A DNA stretch of 64,000 nucleotides, from contig CM043952.1 in assembly GCA_014529385.2 (NCBI GenBank), forward strand, positions 157,081,057-157,145,056. The letters are read 5' to 3'. The DNA comes from Adiantum capillus-veneris (taxonomy: Eukaryota > Streptophyta > Polypodiopsida > Polypodiales > Pteridaceae). The translations under genes and the position numbers were made by a program. The notes beneath the pieces were generated by a model, which saw nothing but the letters and a program-made list of their open reading frames with translations, did no database searches and was not told the DNA's origin. Position 1 is the stretch's first letter. Every line of letters begins with the position of its first letter. Positions 50,401 to 60,900 of this stretch are shown here, piece by piece.

Positions 50401-53400
50401 TCCCAGTGCTTTCAAAACCCATAATACGTTGTACATGGGGGGGGGGGGGGATTCTTGTTTCAAGGTCCACCACTTGGCTAAGATTGGATCCATTGAAACA
50501 TAAAGAGAAGCAAGCTCTACCATTTTTCCAAGCTAGGTGCCATTGAAACATGAAAACCCCATAATATGTTGTATACGGGGGGTTTTTTCACGGTCTACCA
50601 CTTGTCTAAGCTATGGTCCATTGGAACATGGAGAGAATCAAAGCTCCACCACTTTTCTAAGCTAGGATCCATTGAAACATGGAGAGAAGCAAGCTCCATT
50701 GTTTGTCTAAGCTAGGCTCCATTGGAACATGGAGAAAACAAGCTCCACCACTTGCCTATTATTGCATAGAGATTCTGGTTTGAAGGTCCACCACTTGTCC
50801 AACCTTGCCTTCATGTATGGAGATAATAAAGAGTGCAATGCTTCTCTAAGCTAGGGACATAAAAGAGTTTCAAGGTCCACTACATATACGATCTATGATG
50901 GGTTGTAGCATGGGAGGTTTCATTTTAAGGTTGACCACTTCTCCAGCTCCGCTTGTCCAACCTCAGATCCATTGAAGAATGGAGAATAAAGGTGTACCAA
51001 CTCTCCAAAATAGGCAAGAAAATCTCTATAAAACCCATGAATTGTTAATATATGCTATGCTGTGGAGTTTTGTTTGAAGGTCCACTCCTTATCCAAGCTA
51101 CAATCCATTGAAGCATGGAAATAAGTAAGATATATCTATAGTCCAAGATAGGATCCATTGAAACATAGAGAGAATCAAGGTCCACCACTTGTCCAAGCTA
51201 TGCATGGGTAATTGATATAAGGACCACTACGTTTTCACCTATACTATGCTCTATCATGGATGGTTTCATATACCACCAATTTTCCAACCTATTTAGTAGG
51301 TTGTATTATGGGGGTTTGGTTTCAAGGTACTTCACTTGTCTAAGGTGGGTTCCATTGAACCATGGAGAGAAACAATGTCTACCACTTGTCCGAAATATGC
51401 TCCTTTAAAACATAAAAGCAAGGTCCACCACTTGTCCAAGCTAATGTTTCTCTCCATTGAAGCATGGAGAGAAACAAGGTCTACCACCTGTCCAAAATAT
51501 GCTCCATTGAAACATAAAAGCAAGGTCCACCACTTGTCCAAGCTAATATAACAAATGGGTGTTGGTTACAAGGTGTACCACACTTGTCTAAACTAGTCTC
51601 CATGCAAGGTCCACCACATGTCCAAGCTATATGATCTTGGTTTGAAGGTCTACCACACCTCTTGAAATTAGGATCCATGTAAGGTCCACCTTTTGTCAAG
51701 CTATGCCTTTAGTGAGTACTAAAACTAAGTAAATTGCAGTACTTAAATACCTTTCCAAGCTCATTAAGATTTTGGTCTCTAAGGCCACCACCACATGTCT
51801 AATCTATGCTCTAATTGATTACTTATGCTAGTTCTCAAAGTCCAAACATAAGCTCCCTTCTAGCAAGGTTAGTTTAAATTTAGGCTCCAACACCTGTCTA
51901 AGCTAGGTTCAATTTATGAAGCATCACTATTTAACCATGCTACGATCTAATGTATCATATCAAGGGGGTATTGATAAAAGGTCCAAAACTTATTGAGTTC
52001 AAGCTCTTAAGTAATTAAGTCTTTGTGAGTATTAAATGTTATAGTTTTAGTCTAAAGATCCACCATTCAAAAACTCAAGTAATTTATTATTTACATTCAA
52101 ACCTTGAATGCTTGAGATAAAAAATACAAACTCAATCAATACTATATAAAGCAAAATATAACATTAAGAGTATCAAATCAGTAACAAGAAACACTAACAT
52201 GCACAAGAAACTCAAAACATACGTGTCTCCATTTCCAAAAAGTCCTCCATTGACAGAGGATGTTGTTGTTGTTGTTGTTGTTCTTCTCTTTGTGGAGAGC
52301 ACTCCTCTGTAACAAGCACAATGTCATCTGATTGCAAAGTGGATTGTTGAAGTCCAGCCCATTTTTCTATATCTTCATGAGACTTAGCAAAGTCTAGCAG
52401 CATGGTCTCCACGTTTTTTGCCTCCTCCACACTATCAATTAAGCATATAACTTCTTTCTTCTGTTGTATTCCTTCTTGTGCAACCAAGGAGCCATCACCA
52501 AAAACATCAACAAGCTTGCGGTCTTCAAAACAATATGTACGAATGTAGTGCTTGACCAAAGCTCTTTTTTTGGCCTCCAAATATTGCAAATCTGACATAT
52601 CGTTATCTGCTACTTGAAGAAGAGAACAATCAATTGGCATGGGATGTTCCTCTGATCTTCTTCTCAGGTCTTCAAATGCATTGCCTTGTCCCAAGAAGGC
52701 AATAACTGTTAGGAATTGAATTGCTCCTTTGCAAGGAGTTGATGGAAAGTGATGCAATGCACCACAACAATGGTAGCTCAGATTATCTCCCATGGCGTGA
52801 AAGGCACATTGCAATTTTGTGAAGTTAGTGAAATCCACAAATGCAAGAAAGACAAATCCAGGATCTGTTGACCCTCCAGCAATAGCCAAGATCCCATCCA
52901 AAGCATTGTTAAATGTCTCCTCACTCCACTTCAAATTGCCTCCAACGTTTTTTGTCATATCTAAAACACATAAGCCAATAGGCACTTTATTATTGAAGTG
53001 GCGCATCAAGTAGAGATTGCCTTCCATTTGTAGGCTCACCACATAGATTGACCATGGCAAATCTCTAGGCTCAGTTTTCTCCTTTTGAAGGTGAATTGCC
53101 CATTGCATGTATTTTATTGCTCCATCTGGAAAAGCCATTTTCTTTGTTCCACGCGTCAAACTAGATTTGATCCATTCCTCGCATAGCATTAAAATTGTTT
53201 TATAAACAACATCATTGATGTTATACATTTTGACCACCTCCTCCCAGTCTTTACATGGTGAAGACTCATTCAAATTGTTGAAGCCTTCAAGAAGTGCATC
53301 TTGAATCAATTTGTCTTGCTTCAACTGCTTGATTCGATCATACATGTCAGTTGCATCACCATCCTTTGCACTCTTTGACAGTAAAATCTTCTCATCTCTA

Positions 53401-54883
53401 ATCTCTTCTTGAATAGTCTTTACCTCTGATTCCTCAAGGCCACAAAGGTATCTAAATACAGTTGTTGGGGGTTTCTTATTCTCCTCTTCTAGCTTTTCAA
53501 TGATTTCTATCCAGCAATCATAAACTAAATCAGAGTACGTGACCATGTGTGCCTGTTTAGCAATCCAACTTGCTGCTGCACTCATTCTTGCCAATCGAAG
53601 AAAAGCCTAAAAAGAAATAGAGAAATAATTAAACTATTGAGCAAGATTTGTTAATTAAACACTATCAAAAAGACAAAGAAAATAACTTACATCCCATCCG
53701 GCACGAGATGCATGTCCCTCTGCAATTCCACTTGCTGCCTTTGGTGGTCGTCCTGAGAAGATCCATTGACTCCGTAAATGTCTCAATATTTGGCTGTAAG
53801 GTTGCTTGACATACAATGCCTGAGCCTCCTCATTTGCAATGGCAGATATAGCAGTTGCAACAAATGGAGGAGCATTCACAACAATGCGAGCCTTTCTAAA
53901 TTTATACACGCTAATCAGTCTTTCAAATATCTCTTTGTTGTTTTGTTCATTGTGAAGCAAAACTTTTGCAGCATAGATTGAATGCTGCCCATCAAGAATC
54001 CAATAATGATAATCTTTAATTTTTTGCTCCTCTACCTCTTCTACTGCCAAAGGAGTCCCCTTCTTTGATTTTGCATTTCGAACAGGCATCAAATATGCAC
54101 ATGCTGCAGGCTTGGTCGTACTCCGTGAAAATCCAAATAACACACTTTCAGCGTGTTTTTTATCCATAATACGTGCATTATAGTGATCAGGAGCAAGCCA
54201 ACAATTTTGAATAGGGATATCAAATTCCCTATATTGGAAAGGAAAATAATTTATGTACTTATTCATTCCACCTGTATCTTTTTCTTGTCCTTTCATGGCC
54301 TCAGCTTCTAAAACATCTGGATCCACAATTCTCATCTTTGACATTGAACCCTCTGTTGATGAGGATGCCAAAGATGCCTTGTCTACATCCAAAATGGAAC
54401 TAGTTCGCTTAGCTGCTACTTTTTGCACTTTTGCTTGCTTCTTTGTGGATGGTGGTCGTGAAGCTTTCACCTTTTTTCGTTGTAGTGTGGCAATGATGGA
54501 GCTTTGAAGTTGATCTGCTGTGATGTTTGGATTTGATTCTGCAAACTTCCATCCTCGAGAAAACATTGTCTCTTCTTTGTTTCTAGACATGCGCTCCAAT
54601 GCATATGCTCCTGGAGATAGTTGAAATTCTAGATTCATTGGAACTAGAATGTCAATGCATTCCACCTCCGGATGACTATCAACTACAGAGACAGATGCTT
54701 CCACAACTTGTCCAACATCTTCAAACAAGCTGTCATTCTCCTTTTTGGCAATAAATAGATGCACCTTATGAAATTGTGCACCCTCTATACCATGTATGTC
54801 CAAATACCATTTCCTAACATCATTGCAAGTATAGTCAACTGAGACAGCAACCCTTGCAACCTGTTTTTTTGGAGCCATCTTTC
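40658..54883 (-). CDS. ParB-like / DNA methyltransferase gene with alternative chromatin-type terminal exons
   Basis: Gene-level call on the minus strand. Two common coding exons (54883-53691 and 53606-52223) join in frame across an 84-base intron. The second ends with a one-base overhang (ACA C|gtatgt). Three downstream exons each begin after a good acceptor with a two-base overhang, so any of them restores the frame: SET exon 49640-49084, FCP1-SAP exon 48441-47243, FCP1 exon 41433-40658. Each ends in its own stop. Predicted products are about 1042, 1256 and 1115 residues. An acceptor at 54884-54886 just before the ATG suggests a non-coding first exon upstream. The long introns are packed with satellite DNA. 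All frames are open, so expression is plausible. That all three ends are used, and that the FCP1 exons are not parts of separate genes, is inference. Confidence 0.55.
46291..46979. other. Unique AT-rich stretch between satellite and FCP1-SAP exon
   Basis: The satellite fades by about 46290. I see no gene or strong repeat apart from a short local duplication (ACTTAAGTAAAGC...AAAAGACTTGGATCTT twice, about 46819-46892). Confidence 0.5.
46980..47148 (-). other. Probable 3' UTR exon after the FCP1-SAP exon
   Basis: TTCCTTCCTGCAG precedes 47148 on the minus strand, and a donor-like AAG|gtacta follows the stop codon at 47243. Splicing would remove about 93 bases so close to the stop that nonsense-mediated decay would not be expected. 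The 3' end is uncertain. Confidence 0.4.
47243..48441 (-). CDS. Alternative terminal exon: FCP1/NIF phosphatase-like domain with SAP-like tail
   Basis: Acceptor ttttcttag at 48442, phase matching exon 2; 398 residues, stop at 47243. After about 110 low-complexity acidic residues comes an FCP1/NIF HAD domain: TIILDLNGLLLKR (motif I), RPGCIQFLKTILQRFNVAIWSTAT (motif II), and VLIDDSPYKGC (motif IV). HAD phosphatases of this class need D-x-D in motif I; here it is D-L-N, so catalysis is likely weak or absent. Near the C-terminus, IESMKASQLTTLARQLGCNTKG and KAYINKVKAENN resemble a SAP DNA-binding motif. A GT immediately after the stop and an acceptor at 47149 suggest a 3' UTR intron. Confidence 0.68.
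49084..49640 (-). CDS. Alternative terminal exon: SET-like domain
   Basis: Acceptor ttttgcag at 49641, phase matching exon 2. It encodes 184 residues and stops at 49084. SET features: EGAGYGLFVHTTLESGLTI (the G-x-G-L-F start), LNYGGHKY, SGYINSSHSTNVCPNVRY (cf. the NHSC-PN catalytic and cofactor block) and VEAGEELFADYNF (the GEEL-x-x-DY end with the conserved Tyr). SET proteins methylate lysine, often on histones. The spacing before YINSS is short, and the pre-SET and post-SET cysteine clusters are not evident, so activity is uncertain. It could instead belong to a separate gene with an unseen 5' end, but the phase fits exon 2. Confidence 0.68.
50437..50450 (+). repeat. G14 homopolymer
   Basis: Fourteen G bases in a satellite monomer; other monomers have four to six G at this place. 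It could form a G-quadruplex with neighbours, or be an assembly or slippage artefact. Confidence 0.8.
52223..53606 (-). CDS. Exon 2: DNA methyltransferase-like domain
   Basis: Continues in frame (AFLRLARMSAAASWIAKQ) to give residues 397-857. Residues about 400-600 are helical and charged. From about 580 it follows the beta-class N4/N6 DNA methyltransferase order. PIGLCVLDMTKNV (about 605-617) sits where the catalytic DPPY belongs, KWSEETFNNAL follows, and FVFLAFVDFTNFTKLQCAFHAMG is the next strand-helix. KLVDVFGDGSLVAQEG (about 760-775) is a good FxGxG SAM-binding loop. DPPY is replaced by DMTK, so base methylation is doubtful; it may bind SAM or DNA without catalysis. A Gln run follows near 838-844. 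The exon ends ACA C|gtatgt at 52223. If that donor is unused, a stop follows after three more codons, so a short form is also possible. Confidence 0.68.
53691..54883 (-). CDS. Exon 1: N-terminal region and ParB-like domain
   Basis: ATG at 54878 gives 396 residues (MAPKKQVARV...). Residues 1-130 are a mixed domain I do not recognise. Residues 133-158 are strongly basic (RKKVKAS, KKQAKVQKVAAKR), a likely nuclear localisation and DNA-contact segment. Residues 218-370 look like a ParB/sulfiredoxin-fold domain: FDIPIQNCWLAPDHYNAR is the V-x-I-x-x-I-x-P-x-x-x-N-x-R block, and YWILDGQHSIYAAKVLL is the DGxHRxxAA loop, with IANEEAQALYV after it. The family's conserved Arg after the GxH is Ser here. 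ParB proteins bind palindromic sites and some hydrolyse CTP; bacterial relatives are fused to DNA methyltransferases. The donor GAT|gtaagt at 53691 is strong. The related, decayed copy in transposon T has VLGGTHSLIAKQ. Confidence 0.7.
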
Positions 54884-54939
54884 CTGAAACAAAAAAAAAC
54901 AAATGTTATTTTAGCATATACTTTTTTGTAATGAATTAA

Positions 54940-57900
54940 GTTTGTGTGAATACAAGGTCCACCACTTGTTCAAGTTAGATCTAAGCAAGTATACATAGTA
55001 ATCTTTTAAGCTAGTAAACTAAGGGAAGGGAGAAGTAAGGTCCACCACTTGTCCAAGCTCAGCTCTAGACAACATGGAGAGATTCGAGGTCTACTAATTG
55101 TCTAATATAGGCTAACTATATTGAAACATAGAGAGAAGCAAAGGTCCACCACTTGTCCAATCTAGGGTCCATTGAAACATGGAGAGAAGGATGCTCCACC
55201 ATTTGTCCAAAATAGGCTCCATTGAAACATGAAGAGAAGCAATATGCACCATGTCTTTGAGATGCTAGGCTCCATTGAAATACCTTAAACCCACGATATT
55301 TTGTATATGTGGGGTTTAAATTCAAGGTCCACCACTTGTCCAACCTATTCTCCCTAGTAGCATGAGTGGTTTGGTCTCAAGATTCACCACTTTTCCACTC
55401 TATGTCATTATATTAAGAAGATCTGGGTGTTAAGGTCCACCACTTGTCCAACCTATAAGGCTATATCTAAAATGGTATTATTTACCACCACTTGGAATGC
55501 ACATGATAGGTTTTACATAGGGGTCTGGTTCCAAGGTCCACCACTTGTCCAAGCTAACTCTATTGAAACATAGAGAGAATCAAAGGTCCACCACTTGTCC
55601 AAGCTAGGCTCCATTGAAACATGGAGAGAAGGATGCTCCACCATTTGTCCAAGCCAGGTTCGATTGAAACATGAAGAGAAGCAAGCTGCACCATGTCTCC
55701 AAAATGCTAGGCTCCATTGAAATATCTTAAACCCATGATATTTCGTACATGGGGGGTTTACATTCAAGGTCCACCACTTGTCCAACCTATTATCACTAGT
55801 AGCATGAGTGGTTTGGTCTCAAGATTCACCACTTTTCCACTCTATGTCATTATATTAAGAAGATCTGGGTGTTAAGGTCCACCACTTGTCCAACCTATAA
55901 GGCTATATCTTAAAGGGTATTCTTTCTGACCACTTGGAATGACCATGATAGGTTTTACATGGGGGTTTGGTTCCAAGGTCCACCACTTGTCCAAGATAAC
56001 TCTATTGAAACATAGAGAGAAGCAAAGGTCCACCACTTGTCCAAGCTAGGGTCCATTGAAACATGGAGAGAAGGATGCTCCACCATTTGTCCAAGATAGG
56101 CTCCATTGAAACATGAAGAGAAGCAAGCTGCACCATGTCTCCAAGATGCTAAGATCCATTGAAATACCTTACACCCACGATATTTTGTACATGGGGAGTT
56201 TACATTCAAGGTCCACCACTTGTCCAACCTATTATCTCTAGTAGCATGAGTGGTTTGGTCTCAAGATTCACCACTTTTCCACTCTATGTCATTACGTTAA
56301 GAAGATCTGTGTGTTAAGGTCGACCACTTGTCCAACCTATAAGGGTATATCTTAAAGGGTATTATTTCTCACCACTTGAAATGTCCATGATATGTTTTAC
56401 ATGGGGGTTTGGTTCCAAGGTCCACCACTTGTCCAAGCTAACTCTATTGAAACATAGAGAGAAACAAAGGTCCACCACTTGTCCAAGCTAGGCTCCATTG
56501 AAACATGGAGAGAAGGATGCTCTATCATTTGTCGAAGCTAACTCTATTGAAACATGGGGGGTTTACATTCAAGGTCCACCACTTGTCCAACCTATTAACG
56601 CTAGTAGCATGAGTGGTTTGGTCTCAAGATTCACCACTTTTTCACTCTATGTCATTATATTAAGAATATCTGGGTGTTAAGGTCCACCACTTGTCCAACC
56701 TATAAGGCTATATCTTAAGGGTTATTCTTTCTCACCACTTGGAGTGACCATGATAGGTTTTACATGGGGGTTTGGTTCCAAGGTCCACCACTTGTCCAAG
56801 AAACTCTATTGAAACATAGAGAGAAGCAAAGGTCCACCACTTGTCCAAGCTAGGGTCCATTGAAACATGGAGAGAAGGATGCTCCACCATTTGTCCAAGA
56901 TACGCTCCATTGAAACATGAAGAGAAGCAAGCTACACCATGTCTCCAAGATGCTAATCTCCATTGAAATACCTTAAACCCATGATATTTCGTACATGGGG
57001 GGTTTACATTCAAGGTCCACCACTTGTCCAACCTATTATCTCTAGTAGCATGAGTGGTTTGGTCTCAAGATTCACCACTTTTCCACTCTATGTCATTATA
57101 TTAAGAATATCTGGGTGCTAAGGTCCACCACTTGTCCAACCTATAAGGCTATATCTTAAACTTTATTCTTTCTCACCACTTGGAGTTACCATGATAGGTT
57201 TTACATGGGAGTTTGGTTACAAGGCCCACCACTTGTCCAAGCTAACTCTATTGAAACATAGAGAGAAGCAAAGGTCCACCACTTGTCCAAGCTAGGCTCC
57301 ATTGAAACATGGAGAGAAGGATGCTCCACCATTTGTCAAAGATAGGCTCCATTGAAACATGAAGAGAAGCAAGCTGCACCATGTCTCCAAGATGCTAGGC
57401 TCCATTGAAATACCTTAAACCCATGATATTTCGTACATGGGGGGTATACATTCAAGGTCCACCACTTGTCCAACCTATTATCCTTAGTAGCATGAGTGGT
57501 TTGGTCTCAAGATTCACCACTTTTCCACTCTATGTCGTTATATTAAGAAGATCTAGGTTTAAGGTCGACCACTTGTCCAACCTATAAGGCTAGATCTTAA
57601 AGGGTATTATTTCTCACCACTTGGAATGACCATGATATGTTTTACATGGGGGTTTGGTTCCAAGGTCCACCACTTGTCCAAGCTAACTCTATGGAAACAT
57701 AGAGAGAAGCAAAGGTCCACCACTTGTCCAAGCTAGGCTCCATTGAAACATGGAGAGAAGGATGCTCCACCATTTGTCCAAGATAGGCTCCATTGAAACA
57801 TGAAGAGAAGCAAGCTGCACCATGTCTCCAAGATGCTAGGCTTCATCGAAATACCTTAAACCCACGATATTCGTACATGGGGGTTTACATTCAAGGTCCA

Positions 57901-60900
57901 CCACTTGTCCAAGCTATTATCGCTAGTAGCATGAGTGGTTTGGTCTCAAGATTCACCACTTTTCCACTCTATGTCATTATATTAAGAATATCTGGGTGTT
58001 AAGGTCCACCACTTGTCCAACCTATAAGGCTATATCTTAAGGTTATTCTTTCTCACCACTTGGAGTGACCATGATAGGTTTTACATGGGGGTTTGGTTCC
58101 AAGGTCCACCACTTGTCCAAGCTAACTCTATTGAAACATAGAGAGAAACAAACGTCCACCACTTGTCCAACCTAGGCTTCATTGAAACATGGAGAGAAGG
58201 ATGCTCCACCATTTGTCCAAGATAGGCTCCATTGAAACATGACGAGAAGCAAGCTGCACCATGTCTCCAAGATGCTAGGCTCCAGCGAAAAACATTAAAC
58301 CCATGATATGTCGTAGATGAGGGGTTTACATTCAAGGTCCAAAACTTGTCCAAGCTATTATTGGTAGTAGCCTAAGTGGTTTGGTCTCAAGATTCACCAC
58401 TTTTCCACTCTATGTCATTATATTAAGAATATGTGGGTGTTAAGGTCCACCACTTGTCCAACCTATAAGGCTACATCTTAAAGGTTATTCTTTCGTACCA
58501 CTTGGAGTGACCATGATAGGTTTTACATGGGGGTTTGGTTCCAAGGTCCACCACTTGTCCAAGCTAACTCTATTGAATCATAGAGAGAAGCAAAGGTCCA
58601 CCACTTGTCCAAGCTAGGCTCCATTGAAACATGGAGAGAAGGATGCTCCACCATTTGTCGAAGCTAACTCTATTGAAACATGGGGGGTTTACGTTCAAGG
58701 TCCAGCACTTTTCCAAGCTATTACCGCTAGTAGCATGAGTGGTTTTGTCTCAAGATTCACCACTTTTTCACTCTATGTCATTATGTTAAGAATATTTGGG
58801 TGTTAAGGTCCACCACTTGTCCAACCTATAAGGACTATATCTTAAAGGTTATTCTTTCTCACGACGTGGAGTGACCATGATAGGTTTTACATTGGGGTTT
58901 GGTTCCAAGGTCCACCACTTGTCCAAGCTAACTCTATTGAAACAAAGAGAGAAGCAAAGGTCCACCACTTGTCCAAGCTAGGGTCCATTGAAACATGGAG
59001 AGAAGGATGCTCCACCATTTGTCCAAGATAGGCTCCATTGAAACATGAAGAGAAGCAAGGTGCACCATGTCTCCAAGAGGATAGGCTCCATCTAAATACC
59101 TTAAACCCACCATATTTCGTAGATGGAGGGTTTACATTCAAGGTCCACCACTTGTCCAACCTATAAGTCTATATCTTAAAGGTTATTCTTTCTTACCGCT
59201 TGGAGTGACCATGATAGGTTTTATATGGGGGTTTGGTTCCAAGAACCACCACTTGTCCAAGCTAACTCTATTGAAACAGAGAGAGAAGCAAAGGTCCACC
59301 ACTTGTCCAAGCTAGGGTCCATTGAAACATGGAGAGAAGGATGCTCCACCATTTGTCCAAGATAGGCTCCATTGAAACATGAAGAGAAGCAAGCTGCACC
59401 ATGTCTCCAAGATGCTAGGCTCCATCGAAATACTTAAACCCATGATATTTTGTAGATGGGGGTTTACATTCAAGGTCCACACTTGTCCAAGCTATTATTG
59501 CTAGTAGCATGAGTGTTTTGTCTCAAGATTCACCACTTTTCCACTCTATGTCATTATATTAAGAATATGTGGGTGTTAAGGTCCACCACTTGTCCAACCT
59601 ATAAGTCTATATCTTAAAGGTTATTCTTAAACCCAAGATATTTTGTACATGGGGGCTTTACATTCAAGGGCCGATAAGGTCCACCACTTGTCCAACCTAT
59701 AAGTCTATATCTTAAACCCAAGATATTTTGTACATGGGGGGTTTACATTCAAGGGCCGATACTTGTCCAAGCTATTATCGCTATTAGCATGAGTGGCTTT
59801 GTCTCAAGATTCACCACTTTTCCACTCTATGTCATTATATTAAGAATATGTGGGTGTTAAGGTCCACCACTTGTCCAGCCTATAAGTCTATATCTTAACA
59901 CTAGGTTGGTAATGGGACACTTTTATGTCCTGGGACACTTTTATGTCCTGTTAAGTGACCATTTTTCTTGAATTATGTCAAGAGTTTCAAAATGGATTTT
60001 GAGGTTCTATCTATCTAGAAAGTTGTCTCATGAAAAACTTGACATTTTTTTGGAATATCAATTCCATCTTTAACCTTGTCCTTGCACAACATTTCACAAC
60101 TTAAACTGTGTGAAAAACCGAGTCCTGTTTTTGGCTTTTTTCAACTTTTTGCAACTATACCACTCTCGACTTCATGTTTCTGAGGTCTATAATGCTAGAG
60201 AACTATCTTTAGTAGTCCTCAACATGTCCTGATGCTTCTAGGGAGAAATAAATGTTAAAGTTGTAAGTTATGACCAAATTACAAAAATTATCAAATCCTG
60301 TTTTTTAGCCAATTTTAGCTCTTCTATGATTTTTTTGGTGGCTTTCATGATATCCAAATGCAGTTTTGATTTTCTATGTCGCATATTGTAACATAAAGCT
60401 AATATTCCTTGAGTTTTGGGGCACCTAATACCCTATTTTGCATAGTACACAACGATGGTTGATTTTTTCAATTATAGAAGAAAACAAAACATTCTAGTAT
60501 ATCAAGTATAGCTTTTTCAATATTATTAGTTTCTTGTGACAATTACATGCATTTTGTAGGTAGTAACCATATCTAGTCATAAGGATCAAATTTGGCTAGA
60601 TATTGAATAGTTTCTATGGGATTCTACAACTCATAATGTTGAACCCAGTTTTTTCATGTTTGCTGTATTTAGCAGTTCATCTTTGTCCCCAAGATTCCCC
60701 TTGGTAAGAGGTGTATTATTCTTTTGACATGCTCCATGGCTCCTTATGAACCTAAAGGACAATAGGGAACTAAGAAATTATGCATATATTATTTGTATTG
60801 AGCGTGGCTATAGAAACTTTGATGATAGGTTTGCAGAAAGCTAAAAATTCAACTTTTTGTACCTATTTCTTTTGGCAAAACAAAAAATAGTGAGTGAGAG

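Larger units (their letters stand above)
48580..51745 (+). repeat. Satellite-derived intron DNA, plus orientation
   Basis: Degenerate monomers of the TCCACCACTTGTCCAAGCTA family lie on both sides of the SET exon, for example near 48825, 49840, 50460, 51180 and 51425-51545. The last is a two-copy repeat of about 116 bases. The orientation is opposite to the block at 38.2-46.3 kb. The remainder to 52222 is AT-rich intron with fading satellite traces and no gene. Confidence 0.8.

Noticed and set aside
11900-54883. Bacterial contamination as the source of the ParB-methyltransferase genes
   Set aside because: Both copies have several plant-like GT-AG introns in consistent phase and lie inside plant repeats.
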